The notes: generated by a model from the letters alone, not told the origin. Shown: positions 23,901 to 36,395, counted from the stretch's first letter. The stretch: DNA of 64,000 nucleotides from Arabidopsis thaliana (GCF_000001735.4 NC_003070.9:3596001-3660000); one strand, 5' to 3'. Numbers and translations are program-made.

Positions 23901-26900
23901 GCACGCGTACCATTGATTTATTACCATTAGTTCTGTAATAGTACATGGAGCCATGACTATCAAGGACAAAAAACTTTCTTTTCCAATCAGTTCTCAAACT
24001 TGACGAACGCTTTAATAGATACCCCTGTTTAATTACCTGCATCAGTACAAAGGAACTCTGTAAAACAATAAGAATTCAGCCTGTTCTGAAAACTAAGTGT
24101 AAAATGATTACAAAACGAGTCTCTATATGTTGCATAATCGCATTGGCGCACAAGATGCTAGGAGTAATTTTGTAGGGGCTATCAGGAAATTGACATAATC
24201 TAAAATGTATCAACAGATGTACAACAATGAGTGGCTTAAAATAATTGTGTTGCAGGTAGTAAAAAACAGTAATAAGCCAGATTTAAGAGCTACGGAACCA
24301 AAAGGTAAAACGTGAATTGCTCGCAATTCTTGCAAGAATGAAATCAGAAACGCTTACTTCCTTGTCTGCTGTTAAACTTGTTTCGGTATTTTTGTAAGGG
24401 ATATTCCCACCAACACGGTTCCCGTTAGCACCAGACGACTCTGCATTAGCGACCAGCTGTTGGCTGTCTAATTCAGACTGGGTCCTGAATTCTTGAATGC
24501 GTCTTGCTAGTCGATCTTGTTCAATCTTAGACTGTTCTTTTGATTGCTGAGCATATGTTAATATCTATAAGAAGAACAATCACAAGTCAGCATCAGTGGA
24601 TTTCATTAGAGATCATGAAACTTTGGCTATTTCACATCACATTTTACTAGAGCAAAAACTAAATCTTGGACAGGAGAGGCTTTTACCTATGGGTGTTCTT
24701 TTTAAATCCAGATAAACCAAGTTTTTGGAACTAAAAGATTGGGAAAGTCTTCTTTGATTTTAAACAAAAAGTTATCTTTCAAATTTTATGTAAGGAAATG
24801 TAAACATTAAAACTTAAATCGATGAATTAGATGACTTTGGGCTTCCAAAAGCCTAAAAAGTCTCTTCAAGACCTCAGTCCTTCTAACCTAATTATTACTT
24901 CCCCATTTGCACGTTTAAAGTCCCTGTGGGAACTATAGAAGCTCATATTTGTTTTGCACATCTAAAATATTGAGACATCAAGTTGACTACAAGTTTGTAC
25001 CTGATGGATAAATGGTTCCAGTTGATTCAACAAGTCATATCCCTGAAACATAAAGAGGCCAAATTAAGGATCACAACATGACACAAATCTCAAACTTAGT
25101 TGGTCTTACATGGTAAGTACTTCAAATGTGAAATTAGAGCCCTTACAAGTTTGAAATATCTCAGATGGGCATCCATAATTGCGCTAATAGATTCTAAAAA
25201 CTCATACTTCTTTTTCGCTTCAATAGTCATCAGTGAATTCACCTGCACTCTTCAACCAATGCAAAAATTTACTTAAAAGTAGGTATATTGAAAGTAAATA
25301 GCAAAGGCTTATGTTAGTAGAGTGTGCATACTAGATTGAAACGGCTCTTCTCAAATGTTGACTTTGAATTCTCCAGATCCTGTCATTAAAATATGACAGC
25401 ACAAGTTAGTTACCATGCTGGGAAAAACAAGCACAGAGCATGTCAAATAGTATTAAGTAACGACAACATCTACATCTTGGCTTGTCAAATTAAAGAGTAG
25501 CTTTGCTTTACTACTTTTCCTACTGGACAGTTTCCTAGACTACATATGCGCAAACATTCTTATATGCATCATGTACACATACACCTATAGGACGTACGGA
25601 CATCTATTGAACTAGACAGTCTAGAAATATGTGTATATTCATATGCGCATACGGGCTGGCACATTCCTTCGCTGTAATTTTGCTTCACTTTCCTTTGTAG
25701 CCACGAAGAGAAAGCAAACAAAAAGATATACATAAGAATAAATGTTCTACCTCTTCCAACTCTGCCACAATTTCTCCTCTTGTATTCTTCTTTAAAGACA
25801 CAAACTTTTCGCGCGACTACAAGCAGATAAGAAAACTCATTAAACCAGTTCAGATGAAGAATATCAGACAAAGTTTTCAGTGCTGTGCATTCTTGTGGTG
25901 GTAACACCAGCCTATAAAACATACTTATTTTAGGCGAAGAATAAGGGTGTACAACTGCATATACAAGATATTAAAGGTGTTATACACTCCATAAGCAAGT
26001 ACCTGATCATACGAATGAGCAGCTTTATCAAATCGATGGCGAGACTCCTGCAAAAGTAGAAACAGCATAGGGTTGGTTGGAATGATAAGCATGAGTTGTC
26101 GATCATATAATTGCAGTGCATGACATATGAAACATTTTTTTTTTAAATATGGTCAGTCTAAAGACCTTGAAAGCCGTATCCTTTTGAAATTCATATCCAA
26201 ATTCCAAATGACTGTAGAATTTTCACACAATAATAAAGAGTAAAGTATTTCGACAGTCTGGAATGCAAAAAAAAAAAAAAAAAAAAAAAAAAAACAAATC
26301 TCCAGTTTATTGATCAAAGTCGAATCTATAAAAGTTGAGAAACTCAGTACACTGGGAAAAAAAAACAAATTGATCAAATTTAGCAGAGAAAATGAATACC
26401 TTAGCTTCTTGTAGATCAACACTAATAAAGTTCATCAACCTCTCAAGTAGCACATGCTCCACCTAGAAAAAATTTCACATAAAATACCACAATTGTTATA
26501 TAAAGTGAGACATTGTTAAGGCATATGCACTTTAATAAATTGCATATTTGGCATTTTATACTCAAAACTATCTTATATTTCTTTCATTGCTCACAGAGTT
26601 GATTAGAAGCTCAAACGGACATTTCCAGAAAATAATCAAAACGGGACACTCTGAATCAGATCTTCATTTAAATTACCAAACAAAACTATGCTCTTAATGA
26701 TGATAGGGATCTTTGAATCTTTACTGGCATTTATAATAGCTCACAAGATACTATGAGCATACCTGTGAGCAAAGAAACTCCTTATAAGAGGCAAGCTCTC
26801 GAAGTGCATTTATGAATTTGGATATAACGGGCCCTGGTGTCACTCAAAATAATAAGAATCAAATAAGTTAAATCATAGCAAATAGAGTCATAATTCAACA

Positions 26901-27612
26901 AATGAGCAAGACCACAGACCTCCAATTGAAAGACTGATAGGATCATCAGGTCCACCCCCAAATTCTTCCAGACAAGCTGCAAAAGCACTTTCTCCTTTAG
27001 ATGCCTCTCCCAAAGTCCCCCTAGAAAGCAAAGTAAATTTCATTCGTATCAGCAACCAATAACATGTCTGGCCACATAGATACAATGACAAAAGTGCAGT
27101 AGCAACAAAACAATGTTACGATGTTAACTTATCACATAATCTAAGATTTACATGAGAATGGTAAAACAATCGAGAAAGCTTTAATGGTCAATCCACATTT
27201 GCTAATTAAGTAAAAGAAGATACAAATTGGTAATTCCAACTTCCACTTTCAGAATATATGTCACTCTCAGAAAACATTCCACAATTGATACTCTAAGAAT
27301 CTTCAGTCAACAGAAAGATCAGAGTAAAACAGTAGAAAGAAAAAGGCAGATGTAGACATACATAAACTTCTTAACACCTTTGTATAGCTTCTGACAACGA
27401 TCTTTAAGCTCGTCAGCTGTCCCCTCCAAGGAACAAACCTGATCAAACCAATTAGAACAGGCACAAGACAACAATTTTGGTGATAAAGTCTCACAATTTA
27501 TAACAAAAACCCTGAATCTGAAATCCGCAGAAGGTAATTACACACCATAGCTTTTCAATTTTACCTGTTTCTGAAACATTGGGGAATCCTCCAGATTGAT
27601 AAAGGTCGCCAT
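20905..27612 (-). CDS. AGD4: ARF GTPase-activating protein with BAR, PH and ankyrin domains
   Basis: A many-exon gene from ATG 27612 ([13 protein letters not shown]) to TAA 20907-20905. The N-terminal helical exons ([51 protein letters not shown]) form a BAR domain. The PH domain starts at [15 protein letters not shown] with [17 protein letters not shown]. The ArfGAP zinc finger has the CX2CX16CX2C spacing ([15 protein letters not shown]... CIQC) and the HRNLG arginine. Ankyrin repeats follow ([31 protein letters not shown]). The last exon, 21019-20905, is joined by CGAAG|GTATAT to an acceptor before AGGAGCACG and gives [11 protein letters not shown] ending AECA. The protein should bend and bind endosomal or Golgi membranes and switch off ARF GTPases. 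Expected length is about 775 residues. From memory this is At1g10870, AGD4, sister to AGD1-3. Confidence 0.93.
26268..26294. repeat. Poly-A tract in an AGD4 intron
   Basis: A run of about 27 adenines on the + strand (thymines in the transcript) within a BAR-region intron. Read on the transcript strand it is a pyrimidine tract some distance from an acceptor. It is prone to length polymorphism. Confidence 0.8.
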
Positions 27613-28034
27613 TGGTTAAACAAAAAGGAAGAAACTTTCAGACAAAGAATGGAGATTCGAGTCGAGTGAGACAAGTGAGTCGAATTTTGGGTTCTGATTT
27701 GGTCCGAATTGGATCTGGCGAGATCCAGAGGCGTTTTCGGTTGGTGATGAATATGATAGTGATTGATTGCTCTGGACATAGCTACTAGAATCCACAACTA
27801 ATTCATATTTTCCAATATACCCTTCTTCGTATCTTTATTTTAAAAACAAATCTTTTTTTATGTGTCATTAACTTAAATAAATAAATAAAGAGTTTTGAGT
27901 CAAATATTTTCTAAAAATTCAAATTAATTCTCAAAAACAAAAAGAAAATTTAACTTATAGTAATGAAATAAATTTTCAATTTCTTAATTTGTTGGGAGCT
28001 TTCTGAAATTATTTTTACACTTATTCACAATAAG
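27613..28034. promoter_or_regulatory. AGD4 promoter and 3' flank of the coiled-coil gene
   Basis: Short AT-rich spacer between two minus-strand genes. The first about 170 bases beyond the AGD4 start are likely its 5' UTR. No ORF or repeat of note. Confidence 0.4.
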
Positions 28035-29345
28035 TCAACCATTATATAGAATTGTGATTTTCTTCTCTAAACAAGTCCTTTCATGTGAAATGGTTTCCAA
28101 AGCTTTGTGCATTCTGTTGAGAATCCTCTCCATAGTCTTTCTCATAGACTTAATCTCATTCTCTGTTTTCTTTATCTTTCTTTCCCTTGACTCTATCTTC
28201 TTCCTTCTTCCCACAACTTTCTTCCTCTTTTGTTCACCTTTTAACTCCATTGCCTGTATAGTATATTACAGAATTGGCTAATTCGGTAAATCATATATTC
28301 ATAATAAAATGGAATCAAGAAATCCGGTTAGACCTGAATCTGGTCGCGTAAGTCCTTGGTAGAAGGTAACGATTTCCACAGAGAGGCTTTAGAAGGAGCA
28401 TTAACAAACACTTGATCTCTCTCACATTCAAATTCCCTTTGCTTCCTACTATATGTTTCTTCATCGATTGTGATTGTGCTTGTGGTATTTAAATATGGCC
28501 ATTTCTTGAAAGTATATAAATTCCACATCTGCTCTAGATCAATAATAAACAGATTAATTAGAAAAACATCGAACTTGGTAAAACACATGCAAAGTACAAC
28601 GACACCTTCAATTTTTAATAGTATAATAGAAATTTGTTACACTAATTAACCTGTTCTTCAACTTGTGCAAGCGATGAACCAGAGTCGATATCCTTATTTG
28701 GATTCAGCATCTTAAGAAGGCGTCTCTCACCACCATCCATACAATGCGCATTGTGTAACATCTGATGGTTTAGATTCTGTATTATATAGTAAAAGAAGAT
28801 CTGTTTGTATAACACTTTGAAATCATTAATAATCATAGATCAAACTAAGGATATATATGTGATAAGGGTTTCTCACATGGATATTAATCTCTCGTTCCCC
28901 AGACGCAAATGATATAACAGCCTTCTTGTCACGATATGCGTTGTTAGCAAAAGTTAGTTTGTCTAGCACCATCTTCTCAGGGCACTTTGATCGAAAGTAC
29001 ACTATCGGCTGGTAATCCTCAATCGGTCTCCATCTATGGTTCAAGTTGTATTCTAGTCCTGATATGTACTGTTCAAGAACAAGCTGTGCTTGAGAGTAAC
29101 ATTCACCAGCTTAGTTAATTTGATCCACAATAATAAATATAGAATCAACGATTTCATAACAAACATACCGTTTTCTCTCTGATTTCTTTGTCGATTTGAA
29201 GCATTTGTTGTTGCATCTCTTTTACCATATTCTCGTTCTCTTCTATTGACTTCGCATAGTGGTATTGATTCCTCTTGGATCCAACAATATCATGATGTCC
29301 TACATTTCGACTAGTTTTCTTTCTTCCAATCTTTGCGACCTCCAT
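28035..29345 (-). CDS. Coiled-coil protein, possibly proton-pump-interactor (PPI)-like
   Basis: Five exons (29345-29169, 29083-28877, 28776-28651, 28528-28334, 28253-28035), every intron phase 0 and GT-AG, give 307 residues. No single ORF shows it whole. The N-terminus is basic, then a helix (NENMVKEMQQQMLQIDKEI). The middle has HRWRPIEDYQPIVYFR and KKAVISFASGEREINIH. The end is a strongly charged coiled coil (RRKKIESRERKIKKTENEI). GGERRLLKMLN and NAPSKASLWKSLPSTKDLR resemble stretches of plant PPI proteins, which bind the C-terminus of the plasma-membrane H+-ATPase. That link is a weak inference from memory. PPI1 itself is much longer and has a C-terminal membrane anchor, absent here. Otherwise I do not recognise it. 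It sits between AGD4 and a GT14 gene. Confidence 0.7.
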
Positions 29346-29741
29346 AGCCTCGGAAAATTTTAGATTGAGAAATGGAAAAAAGGTTTTTCAATCAAGGTTT
29401 ACAAAATGGAAGAAAGTTGCTTGAGTTTAAAATGCAGAGGGTTGAGACATTGATATAAACTTAGTTGTCTCTCTATACAATTTTAAAATTAACTTATTTG
29501 GAATTTGGTTTGCACTCCAAGGAAGTTGGCCATTTTGCCACCTTTTTATTTGCTTAGTTTAATCCAACCACACTATAAAGTAGTACTATTTTCTAAGTTG
29601 AGAAATACCTACAAGTTTTATATATTTGCACATATTGGAGTAGATTGTGTATTCGAATGAATAAATTAACAGTCTCATCACAAGTATATTAGTATATGAA
29701 TGAATTATTTGTGTGTTTAAAATGAAAAATTAAAGTCTTAA
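29346..29741. promoter_or_regulatory. Promoter of the coiled-coil gene and 3' flank of the GT14 gene
   Basis: AT-rich sequence between two minus-strand genes. It should hold the promoter of the coiled-coil gene and the GT14 3' UTR. No further element is evident. Confidence 0.35.
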
Positions 29742-31021
29742 TTAAATTCCAAACAAATATGGAGCAATCTTCATGAGAGGCTCGAGGGTGCTCACATGAA
29801 ACTTCCTCCCGAAAAGAAAACACACATTCGTCACCTCACCTTCGTAGCTACAATTCGAACCGAACCGGATCCGATCCAAGAACCCGACCCGAATATCTTT
29901 CCTCACAAACCTCGCTGGATGGGACCCACCTCTTGACCAATCAACCCACGTCACTGTCCGGTTCGAATTCATCTCCGGACAAATCTTGTTAACTAACGTC
30001 GGAAGATAATGCTCGTCGATATAACACGGCGGTCGGCAGTGATCCTTAAAGACGGCGTAGTACCGGCGATCAGAGACGATCTCGGCGGCGACTCTACGTG
30101 AGATTTCGAACCATTGGTTTCCTTTCCGCCAGTCAGAGAGCGACACGTGTGGGAGCATTTTAGGGGTGTAACGGCCTCGGCCCATGGGCCTTGGGTCGTC
30201 GAATGAGCCGAGGAAAGAGCGAGTGGAGCGCGTGAGGTAAGTGTAGATTGTGGTGAAGTTGAAGAGAGGGATACAAGTCTCGGAGAGGAGGACGAAGCGT
30301 GCGTTGGAAGGTTCTAGTAGGGCATGAGATATAAGACGCTTCTCTGCATCCATCATCGAACATTTTCCCCATTCAACGGCCTACAATATTTTACAAATGT
30401 CAAAGTATCGCAATGTTATCTTGTAAAATACAATAATATGTTAACCAACAAGGCAACAAATTAAACCTAATTAATGAATGTAAATATATAATCATATACC
30501 TTGCTTGGTATCCGTTTCTTGTAAAATACTGAAGATTCCGGCGGCTCTTGAGTGAACTCCGGCGAGGTATGAACGTAGATGGAATAAAACCCTTCATGAC
30601 CTTTGAAGAACATTTCCCAAAGAGGGGACAACGGCAAATTCCACCTCGTTAGAAACATGAACGCAACCTTTGGATGGGTCTCATTCTTCATGGGGCTGCG
30701 TGGGGCCATCGCTGCTCGCCACATCAGCTCTTCGTCTGCAATATTACTACCAGAGCTGCGAGGAGAAGGAGAAGGAGGAGGAGAGAGGGAAGGAGAAGTG
30801 AGAGGATTTGAGGAGAGAGTGTGATAATCTTCGACGAGGAAGAGTGATGTTTGGAGGCGTTGGTTAAGGTAAAAAGCAAGGAGGATGACGAGAGAGGAGA
30901 CAGAGGAGAAGAAGACAACGGTGCCAAGGATGTGAATGTATCGGAGACTTATCGGTTCTTTCTTCGAATTCATCCGTAAGTTGAGTTCTTTAACAAAGGT
31001 TGTAATCTTTTGCTTCTTCAT
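29742..31021 (-). CDS. Core-2/I-branching GT14-type glycosyltransferase
   Basis: Two exons, 31021-30500 and 30380-29742, phase 0, give 386 residues. The protein is type II: a short basic cytosolic tail, one membrane helix at about 29-51, a Ser/Pro stem, then a lumenal catalytic domain. GT14/DUF266 landmarks are visible: [77 protein letters not shown], and DEHYLPTLV with [14 protein letters not shown]. Enzymes of this fold transfer sugars such as GlcNAc or GlcA in the Golgi. The plant DUF266 branch is thought to act on cell-wall glycans, and donor and acceptor are unknown. From memory this is At1g10880. Confidence 0.9.
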
Positions 31022-32080
31022 TTTCCTTTCTTGTGTCTATTGATTTTAGTCTAGGTTCTTTGGCTTGCGTCGTTGAAGTCCTATTTTGTGTGTGAATAAG
31101 TGTATGCATTTATAGTGCATATTAAGAACGCGTCTCCAAAGTGGTGCTAAAGTATATTGTAGAATGAGATTACCGTTTTGGCCACAAAATAAGCCTATAA
31201 AGGAATCGAAAGTTCACAATCAATTATGTTGATTCTTTAATATATACTTATAATAATTAATAGAAAAATAGGATCATGTAATTGATCCATATACTCAGGA
31301 TTAGTAAACCTAGGCATGATGTGTGAATTGTGATGTGTATACATGATGGACGTGCATGGTGTGAGAAGAAATGTGCATGGGAATTGTGGGTTTAGTGAAA
31401 CGTGATTTAGTCAAGTGAAAAAGAAGAGAAGAAGAGCATGGAATTTGCGGCTATGTAAAATTATGGGTATGCTAAAAAGGTTAAAATGTTAACTGTTTTT
31501 TCTTTAACCTTAACAAAACTTAAAAACTTGGAAGGGCTCAAAACCCATGTCGAATTTAATAAGCCCAAAAGGCTTCAATGTTTAATAAGCCCAAAAGGCT
31601 TTCAATGTTCATAACGAACAAGACCAATTCCAATAATTTACAAAAGCTGGCTTCATCTTCTTAAACGTTGCTCTATGTATCCCAAACCCGACGAATTTTG
31701 GTTCGCTGCTGCATAATTTTTACCCATACATCTTCCTCATCTTCTCTCTCCGTGTTGACTCTTGAGGCGATCCAACAAACAACAACAACAACGCCGCGAT
31801 TCTCGAGGGTAAGTAGTCATACGATTTCAGCTGATTTTCCAGGATGGTTTCAATTTTGGGTTTATGCAGAAGATATTTAATAGATTGTGTGTCCGCAATC
31901 TGAAAGTTGCTGCTAGGTTTCTGTTTGTTATACCTATTTAGATTCTGATAGGCTGTTTCAATTATTAACATGAGTTGTTGAATCTGGAATTTGCAGGACC
32001 AATCCGTTCAGAGAGATTAAAGCTGAGCTGAGCTTCTCCTTATAAAGGAAGATACTGCTTGTTCTACGGAATTTTGAGAG
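31022..32080. promoter_or_regulatory. Divergent promoter between GT14 and ARGLU1-like genes; noncoding exon
   Basis: The GT14 leader is at the low end. Near the high end a noncoding ARGLU1-like exon probably spans about 31680-31807, ending at GTAAGTAG, with the 5' UTR intron closing at the acceptor just before 31998. Upstream of it, GCCCAAAAGG is repeated within a short tandem duplication (about 31556-31608). Confidence 0.5.
31556..31608. repeat. Short tandem duplication with GCCCA (site II-like) elements
   Basis: Two adjacent copies of AATAAGCCCAAAAGGCTT plus CAATGTT, period about 26 bases and almost identical. A third GCCCA-like stretch (AAACCCATG) lies just upstream. GCCCA elements bind TCP factors and are typical of housekeeping promoters. 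Confidence 0.7.
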
Positions 32081-34545
32081 ATGCCTCGGGACTTGTCAAG
32101 ATCGAGGTCACCGTCTCCATCACCTTCACGTCGTAGAAAGCACTCGAGGTCTCCCGTAAGGCAGAGGCATAGCAGGAGGAGTAGAAGAGACAGAAGCCCT
32201 TCTCCATACTCATCTCATTCGTATAGCAGGTGATACCCCTAGTGTTTGTTTTTTCCGCTATTCGTTTGCCTTAGTTATCATTCGTTTATACGAACTGTAA
32301 GAAACATTGGTGGAACACGGTTATAGATAGACATGTAAAGTTTACAGACTCAAGAATTGCTTTTAGTAAAGTTCCTACTTATAGATATATTTTCTACCCT
32401 TCTCTAAAAGAGAGTGCAATGTCTGGATGCTGCTGGCTCTGTATCGTAAGCGTTTTTTTGAGTGATGCTGCGTATTGGAAATATATCGTGTTTATTTGGC
32501 TGTTGTGATTAAATTTGTTGCAAGAGAATATGTTTTATGACCTGAGCTTTGTGATTTTTAGAATGAAACCTGTATATTCGGTAAAGACATAAGTTAAGCT
32601 GGGATAATAGCACTACTGATAGTCTGATCTAGTTTATATTTTAATTGTATCTGTAGATTATTAGTTAGAATCAGTTTTAAGAGCGACTATATTATGTTCT
32701 TTTAAATGGAGTTTGTTAGCAATAGTGATACAAAACCACCACTATTCCTTAGGTAAGATAATATAGTAATTTGTTGAGAACATGGCTGAGAAGCTAGGAA
32801 AATGATACATGCGCTTACCATTATAAAATAGCTCAGTTTCTTCCCGTTCCCACGGGAGGGGAAATGAGCAGCTGATGGATTGCTCTTAGGTGTTCTTTCA
32901 TTGATCCCTTGTCTCGTTAGCTTCTCTTCGTGTGATAAAAGTTGGAGCTGATAATTCTTTACAGTGTATGAGGTAACTGCACATACTTTTGTTTTCTTTA
33001 TGTGTAACTGTGGGCTACCTGATGCCTAGTCTTCACGTGCGTGGTACTTCATTAGTTCCATCTTTTTGCTTACTACTTTATTTTGGGTAATGTTCAGGCG
33101 AAAAAGTCGTTCTATTTCTCCTAGGCGCCATCGAAGTCGATCTGTTACTCCTAAGAGACGTTCTCCAACCCCAAAACGTTACAAAAGACAAAAGAGTAGG
33201 AGTTCAACTCCATCTCCTGCAAAAAGATCTCCCGCCGCAACCCTTGAGTCAGCCAAAAATAGGAATGGAGAAAAACTTAAAAGAGAAGAGGAAGAACGAA
33301 AAAGGTAAATCAATACAAAATTTTGAAGTAAGATGGATGTTATGGTGAAATTAAGGTTTTTTGTTCTCAAATGTTATTTTAGTGTAGTGTGGAAGTCCTT
33401 GATTGTTAGTCTCAAAAGTGCGACAGGTTTTATGGTATTCTCTCACAGGCTTTGCTTATGGAAGATAAGCTATATTTCGATTTGTTTATATTTGATCCTC
33501 TGGCACAAATGTTCGTACTATCTCGATTTGATGAGTTACCGTTTGTCATTACATGGATCATGATTGACTTAGAGATGTAAATATGTCCAAAGCACAAGAA
33601 TAATCTTGGTGAAGGTTTGCTTGTGTTATGGTGACAAAAAAGAAATTTCTTCACGAAATTTACCATTGGTATTGGGAGGAGTGAAAATGGAAACGATCTC
33701 AACATTTTTTACGGATTTGCAATAAAATTTTGGTCTTTTGCTGTTCAAGATTGAAGACATCAGGAAATGAGAAAGTTCAGGTGATATTCAATATTCTGAA
33801 CCTGCTGTGGATGTCCTCTAATTTTTCACTGTATTTGCTACCAGGCGACAGCGTGAAGCAGAACTGAAGCTAATAGAGGAAGAAACTGTGAAACGGGTTG
33901 AAGAAGCTATTCGAAAGAAGGTCGAAGAAAGCTTACAGTCTGAGAAAATCAAAATGGAAATTCTAACGCTGTTGGAGGAAGGGCGAAAGAGACTTAATGA
34001 AGAAGTCGCGGCTCAACTTGAGGAGGAGAAAGAGGCTTCTCTTATTGAGGCTAAAGAAAAAGAGGTAATGTCTATGAGCTACTTTTTAGACCTTAGTTTT
34101 CTAGGTGGAGATTTTTGAATACCTTGTTACACAATCAGATGGTCCGGAAAAACTTTGCTTGTGGCATATTAAAATGAATTCGAATTGCATATTAAATTTG
34201 GTATTATAAATCTGTCCATCATAGAGCATTTTGAAAAGAGAGCCTTTGTTTCAGGGTGTTATGCGGTGTTTGTCACAGGAAAGAGAGCAACAAGAGAAAG
34301 AAGAGAGGGAGAGAATAGCAGAGGAGAACCTAAAGAGAGTGGAAGAAGCTCAGAGAAAAGAAGCAATGGAGAGGCAAAGGAAAGAGGAGGAACGGTATCG
34401 AGAGCTAGAGGAGCTGCAACGACAGAAAGAAGAAGCGATGCGAAGGAAGAAAGCTGAAGAGGAAGAAGAACGTCTCAAACAGATGAAACTGTTGGGTAAA
34501 AACAAATCACGGCCTAAATTATCCTTTGCCTTAAGCTCCAAGTAA
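32081..34545 (+). CDS. ARGLU1-like arginine/glutamate-rich splicing protein
   Basis: Exons 32081-32229, 33098-33304, 33845-34064 and about 34279-34545 give about 280 residues. The N-terminal half is an RS-type domain (MPRDLSRSRSPSPSPSRRRK, RSISPRRHRSRSVTPKRR). The C-terminal half is a long, highly charged helix (RRQREAELKLIEEE, KVEESLQSEKIKMEIL, RVEEAQRKEAMERQRK), the layout of animal ARGLU1. Such proteins are nuclear and modulate transcription and alternative splicing. Intron 1 within the coding region is about 870 bases, long for this genome. The last exon could start at 34257 instead, since both acceptors keep the frame. From memory this is At1g10890. Confidence 0.85.
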
Positions 34546-34955
34546 ATGCGTGCATGCATGAAGATAAAAGGATTGATGTGATGGATGATGATATGCATCT
34601 TCTTCCTCTCAAAGATGCTTTATGATTATTGTTATTAGTGCTTCTTGTTGGAGCTTAAACTCTTTTATGGCTTTTAATTTTTTGTAATTCTATTTTTCTC
34701 GTTTTGTAATTTTACGTTAGGTTAATGGTGATGAATGATAATATAGCAATGATTCAGAAAATTTATCACTCCATCACCAATAAAACAACTAAAAAACAAA
34801 AATCCTGGATTATTTAATAATTATCACTTGAGGATATTTACATATTTTCTTGTTATATACGTAAAAATTTGGCAAGCGTGAAAGTTGGGAAGCTTTGTTT
34901 AGTTTAGTTAAAAAAAACTCTTGAGATTTAGGTTAGAGCATTGTTGTTGGTTAGA
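34546..34955. promoter_or_regulatory. 3' UTR of the ARGLU1-like gene and promoter of the F-box gene
   Basis: Short, AT-rich same-strand spacer. No distinct element recognised. Only about 400 bases separate the two coding regions, so old gene models could easily have fused them. Confidence 0.35.
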
Positions 34956-36131
34956 ATGACGACGATGTCTGATCTTGACGAAATTATGGTAGCTGAGATA
35001 CTTTGCAGGACTCCGATGACATGTCTGAAAACAGTGCGATCTGTTTGCAAAAAGTGGAATGCTTTATCCAAAAAATGGTTTTTTTTTGGTAAAGCGAAGC
35101 AGTTTCTTGGATTCATGATGATGGATTCTAGGGTTTGTTCCTTGAGATTTGATCTCCGCAAGGACTTGGTGGTCGAGCCACCATCTATAAAGCAGGTAAG
35201 TATACTTGATCAAATAGAGGTATCTAAAATCTTTCACAGCGACGGTTTATTGTTATGCATAATCAAAAACGACACGACGAGGCTCTTGGTCTGGAATCCG
35301 TATTTGGAGCAAACGAGGTGGATCCAACCCAGACACAATTTCCACATATTAGACTGTTATGCTATCGGACATGACAAAAACCGTAAGCACAAAATCTTGA
35401 GGTTTGTGGATGATTTCCTCCCTGTAGAAAACGTGGTTTTCGGGTACGAAATCTACGACTTTAGCCTTGATTCATGGAGGGTTCTTGATGTCACTCCCGA
35501 CTGGGACATATAGTGTTTTCAACGTGGCGTGTCTCTCAGGGGAAACACTTACTTTTTCGCTAAAGAGAGATATATATTTGAAGGAAAGGGACCGGAAGAA
35601 ATAGATATAACAGAGACTGAAGACTTTTTACTCTGTTTTGATTTTACGGCTGAGAGATTTGGACCGCGTCTTCCTCTGCCTTTTCACTCTTATTACGCAG
35701 AGACTGTGACTCTCTCTTGTGTTAAAGAAGACCAGCTCTCCGTCTTGTGCCAGCGCCAGCCCTCGGAACCATCTGAGATCTTGGAGATTTGGGTTTCCAC
35801 TAATATCCAGCCCAATGCAGTGTCGTGGAGCATTTTTTTGAAAGTGGATATGAGACCACTCACTGGTTTTCAGTTTAACGATATGGCTGGGAGTTTCTTC
35901 ATTGACCAGGAGAACAAAGTCGCCGTGGTTTTTGATCTTGACCCATCCCAGATTTGTCGCTACCAAACAGCTTACATCATTGGACAAGAATATGGAGGAT
36001 ACTTCAACTCTGTTAATATCGGAGAAGTTCCAAATCTCTGGATACCTGGCAGCGTTGGATATGCTGACACCACGTCTTGTATCCCGCCTGTGTGCTCCTC
36101 TTATGTTCCAAGTTTAGTGCAGATAGGTTAG
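34956..36131 (+). pseudogene. F-box (FBA) gene interrupted by an in-frame stop
   Basis: The reading frame from ATG 34956 starts with an F-box (MVAEILCRTPMTCLKTVRSVCKKWNAL) and continues into an F-box-associated beta-propeller-like region (LLLCIIKNDTTRLLVWNP, YEIYDFSLDSWRVLDVTP). After 185 codons it meets TAG at 35511-35513. The next 205 codons, in the same frame, carry on the FBA domain (CFQRGVSLRGNTYFFAKE, FLLCFDFTAERFGPRLPLPF) to a normal stop at 36129-36131. The expected residue at the stop is Glu, so one base change explains it. F-box proteins are SCF ubiquitin-ligase adaptors; FBA members evolve fast. A truncated protein with the F-box but half the substrate domain could still be made. 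No splice site that removes the stop is evident. From memory the locus is At1g10895. Confidence 0.85.
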
Positions 36132-36395
36132 CTAGTTTCAAAGTTTTCATAATTATGTTTCTTGCATCTCTTTTTACTTCCTTTCGTTTTTCAAATTTCA
36201 AGACTGATGTCTGCTGCTCTGCTTATCATGTGTAAAAGCATTTCATCATGTCATCCATGATAGGAGGCAAATTGATTTTACAGAGAATTTTAATCATATC
36301 AAAATTACAAACATTTTCACTATTATGAGGCTTTTGAAATGTCAATGTACATCAAGGATGTGTAAACAAAGGCATTGAGAAGAAAATTGTTGATC

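Noticed and set aside
34231..34278. Extra N-terminal codons on the last ARGLU1-like exon
   Set aside because: The stretch reads like intron with a pyrimidine-rich end, and the family pattern resumes only after the acceptor at 34278.
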